Assembly (NCBI RefSeq): GCF_001613425.1
Contig: NZ_BDCI01000002.1
Location: forward strand, 1-64,000
Reading direction: 5' to 3'
Source of the DNA: Nocardia vulneris
GTDB taxonomy: Bacteria > Actinomycetota > Actinomycetes > Mycobacteriales > Mycobacteriaceae
DNA: 64,000 nucleotides
The first letter of the stretch is position 1; every line of letters starts with the position of its first letter. The position numbers were made by a program, and so were the translations under genes. The notes below the pieces were generated by a model, which had not been told where the DNA came from, ran no database searches, and saw nothing but the letters and a program-made list of their open reading frames with translations. Positions 61,760 through 64,000 of this stretch are shown piece after piece.

Positions 61760-62340
61760 CCATCATCGACTCGGCACCCGCCGACACCGGACATCGGTTG
61801 CTGCGCAAGGGCCGCGACCTCCAGGTCCGGGTGCACGAACTGCCCGGTGACCGCGACGGCGGACACGTCCTGGTGTTCGGCGAGATCGCCGACGGCTGCC
61901 TGGTCCGGATCCACTCGCGCTGCCTCTACGGTGACGCATTGCGTGCCGACCACTGCCGCTGCGGTAGCGCACTCGACGACGCGATGGACCGGATCCAGGC
62001 GGCGGGCGCCGGCGTGCTGATCTATCTGGAGCAGGAGGGCCGCGGCGCCGGACTGGTCGGCAAGGCCCGCGGACTGCGGGCCCTGCAACGCCACGATATC
62101 GGCACGCCCTGCAATCCTGCCGCGGATGCCCGGTCCTATCGGCACGCGGTGGCCGCGCTGCAACGGCTGGGACTGCGGTCGGTGCGGCTGCTGACCGACA
62201 ACCCCGACAAGGTCCGTGCCGTGCGCGCGGGCGGGCTCGAGGTCATCGTGCGCAGCCCCGCGGCAACCACCCGCGGCGGCCGGATCGCGGCGCTGCGCGC
62301 CCGCTGGGTGCACGTCATCCGACGATTCGAGGCACGGTAG
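61756..62340 (+). CDS. Second GTP cyclohydrolase II-like protein
   Basis: A 194-residue stand-alone GTP cyclohydrolase II domain. RIHSRCLYGDALRADHCRCG has the zinc Cys triad and EGRGAGLVGKARGL the Arg site; the Tyr that follows in canonical enzymes (K-x-R-x-Y) is Leu here. In Streptomyces coelicolor a Tyr-to-Met change at this place is known to stop the reaction at the formamidopyrimidine, so a changed product is inferred. TTG 61756 follows GGAGGT. It closes the three-gene operon. Confidence 0.78.
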   Translation: MTIIDSAPADTGHRLLRKGRDLQVRVHELPGDRDGGHVLVFGEIADGCLVRIHSRCLYGDALRADHCRCGSALDDAMDRIQAAGAGVLIYLEQEGRGAGLVGKARGLRALQRHDIGTPCNPAADARSYRHAVAALQRLGLRSVRLLTDNPDKVRAVRAGGLEVIVRSPAATTRGGRIAALRARWVHVIRRFEAR

Positions 62341-62542
62341 GTCGCGCGTCCATAACTTCCCGAGTAAGCCGTACCACTACCTGCGGATCTGGCTACCATG
62401 AGTGAGCCGCGCCACTCCTGGCGCATCGACTCGTGAGAAACTGACAGTAGAGCTGCCGCATTCTGTCAGGATCGGGTCTCGAACCGCCCGCGTGCGGACG
62501 CCGTGAGGCGCGGTTCATGGCACAGCTATCGGGAACAGGGTT

Positions 62543-64000
62543 ATGACGACTACAGACATCGGCTATTCGCACAAAACGGGCAAAACGGTCTACACCATCC
62601 CGGAAGCGTTTCAGGAGACCATGAGCGTGCGGCCCGAGCAGGTCGCGTTGCGGACCGTCGGCGGGACGCAGGAGATCACGTGGCGCGAGTACGGCCAGCG
62701 CGTGCGGACGATCGCGGCGGGCCTGGCCCGGCTCGGCGTCACCCGCGGCGACACCGTCGGCATCATGCTCACCAACCGGCCCGAGTTCAATCTGGTCGAC
62801 ACGGCCGCCCTGCATCTGGGCGCCACCCCGTTCTCGATCTACAACACCAGCTCACCCGAGCAGATCACCCACCTGTTCACCAACGCCGCGAACAAAGTCG
62901 TGGTGACAGAACAGGTTTTCCTCGACAAGGTGACCGCGGCCGGGGTCGAGCTCGCCCACATCATCCTGGTCGACGGACCCGCGACCGGCACGATCACCCT
63001 GGACGAGGTGGAGGCGGACCCGGCCGCCGACTTCGATTTCGAGGCCACCTGGCGGGCCGTGCAACCGGACGATCTCGCGACCCTGATCTACACCTCCGGC
63101 ACCACCGGTCCGTCCAAGGGTGTCGAGGTCACCCACCGCAACGTGCTCGCCCAGGTGGTCGGGCTGGTGGCCGGACCGCTGCCGGTCGGACTCGACGATC
63201 GCGCCGTGTCCTATCTGCCCGCCGCACATGTCGCCGACCGCATCTCCGCGCACGCCATGAACCTGCTCACCGGCATCCAGCTGACCACCGTCACCGACCC
63301 GCGCGAGGTCGCCGCCGCGCTGCCCGATGCCCGCCCGACGAGCTTCTTCGGCGTGCCGAGGGTGTGGCAGAAGATCAAGGCCGGCATCGAGACCAAGCTC
63401 GCGGCCGAGACCAGCCAGGTGAAGAAGACCCTCGCGCTGTGGGCCATCGACACCGGAATCGCCGCGGCCCGAGCCGATCTCGCGGGCAAGAGCCGCGGCC
63501 CGGTGCTGGCGGTGCAGCACCGGCTGGCCGAAACGCTCGTGCTGGCGAAGCTGCGGCACGCGATGGGCCTCGACGCGCTGAACATCGCCGCCTCCGGCGC
63601 CGCCCCGATCCCGCCGGAGACCCTCGAATACTTCCTCGGCCTCGGCTTCACCGTGAGCGAGGTGTGGGGCATGTCGGAGACCACCGGCGTCGGCACCTTC
63701 ACCGAACTCGACAAACCGCGACCCGGCTCGGTCGGTCGTCCGCTCGACGGCATCGAACTGCGGCTCGACACCGACGGCGAGATCCTGGTGCGCGGACCCA
63801 TGGTCACCAGCGGCTACCGCAACATGCCCGAGCAGACCGCCGACACCATCGACGCGGACGGCTGGCTGCACACCGGCGACGTCGGCACCCTCGACCCCGA
63901 CGGGTACGTGCGGGTCATCGATCGCAAGAAGGAACTGATCATCAACGAGGCGGGCAAGAACATCGCGCCCAGCAACGTCGAGAACGCCGTCAAGGCCGCC
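62543..64000 (+). CDS. Long-chain acyl-CoA synthetase (FadD15-like), 3' end outside window
   Basis: The frame from ATG 62543 stays open for 486 codons to the window edge; the full enzyme should be about 600. IYTSGTTGPSKGVEVTH is the AMP-binding P-loop, with VWGMSETTGVG and WLHTGDVGTLDPDGYVRVIDRKKELII later, so the adenylation core is complete and only the C-terminal subdomain is cut. It activates fatty acids with ATP and CoA, in the FACL-like group near mycobacterial FadD15. A weak GGGAACAGGG precedes the start. Confidence 0.9.
   Translation, partial: MTTTDIGYSHKTGKTVYTIPEAFQETMSVRPEQVALRTVGGTQEITWREYGQRVRTIAAGLARLGVTRGDTVGIMLTNRPEFNLVDTAALHLGATPFSIYNTSSPEQITHLFTNAANKVVVTEQVFLDKVTAAGVELAHIILVDGPATGTITLDEVEADPAADFDFEATWRAVQPDDLATLIYTSGTTGPSKGVEVTHRNVLAQVVGLVAGPLPVGLDDRAVSYLPAAHVADRISAHAMNLLTGIQLTTVTDPREVAAALPDARPTSFFGVPRVWQKIKAGIETKLAAETSQVKKTLALWAIDTGIAAARADLAGKSRGPVLAVQHRLAETLVLAKLRHAMGLDALNIAASGAAPIPPETLEYFLGLGFTVSEVWGMSETTGVGTFTELDKPRPGSVGRPLDGIELRLDTDGEILVRGPMVTSGYRNMPEQTADTIDADGWLHTGDVGTLDPDGYVRVIDRKKELIINEAGKNIAPSNVENAVKAA

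Overview
The window is high-GC actinobacterial DNA, most likely from Nocardia or a close relative in the Mycobacteriales. The evidence is a mycothiol ligase gene (mshC), a uppP / histidine phosphatase / DUF3090 / SCO1664-like row and an lppL / DUF5703 / pyrD row that are both syntenic with mycobacteria, two F420-type LLM oxidoreductases, an MMPL protein, and a flavin monooxygenase that reads very like the rifampicin monooxygenase (Rox) of Nocardia farcinica. No rRNA, tRNA, CRISPR array or intact transposase was recognised.

Layout. 0-9 kb: dienelactone hydrolase, enoyl-CoA hydratase, AI-2E permease, a TetR/enoyl-CoA isomerase pair with a perfect operator, a second TetR, a CPA1 antiporter with a UBP zinc finger, and an Asp-nucleophile alpha/beta hydrolase. 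9-19.6 kb: TetR, a dead serine-recombinase fragment, rox behind a possible leader-peptide attenuator, a molybdopterin oxidoreductase, an SGNH hydrolase, small envelope proteins, and a decayed zone holding a 57-bp palindrome. 19.6-26 kb: an ArsR/SRPBCC operon with twin operators, a membrane Ser/Thr kinase, a YdjM-like protein and an SMP-30-like protein. 26-37 kb: an esterase, a PNPOx-DUF2470 protein, VOC proteins, and a TetR-controlled VOC / FAD dehydrogenase / F420 oxidoreductase operon. 37-43 kb: the mshC-to-uppP core block. 44-55 kb: an insertion relative to mycobacteria, with a heme-type ABC importer (hmuTUV-like) interrupted by an in-frame repeat ORF, microsatellites, SRPBCC/LLM genes and an MMPL operon. 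55.7-58.1 kb: lppL-DUF5703-pyrD. 59-62.3 kb: an unusual operon of a PfkB-fold protein and two GTP cyclohydrolase II homologues. The window ends inside an acyl-CoA synthetase.

The most striking undescribed structure is a dispersed family of palindromic repeats, six full copies each exactly 79 bp long plus one decayed half copy. Each has TGGTCA/TGACCA-type ends, a 22-bp inverted arm and an oriented 17-nt loop. One copy differs from the others by three paired (compensatory) arm substitutions. The copies sit beside gene remnants, and two of them supply the stop codon of the adjacent reading frame. The second candidate system is the PfkB-like / GTPCH II / GTPCH II operon, where the kinase has lost the canonical catalytic Asp and the second cyclohydrolase has lost the conserved Tyr.
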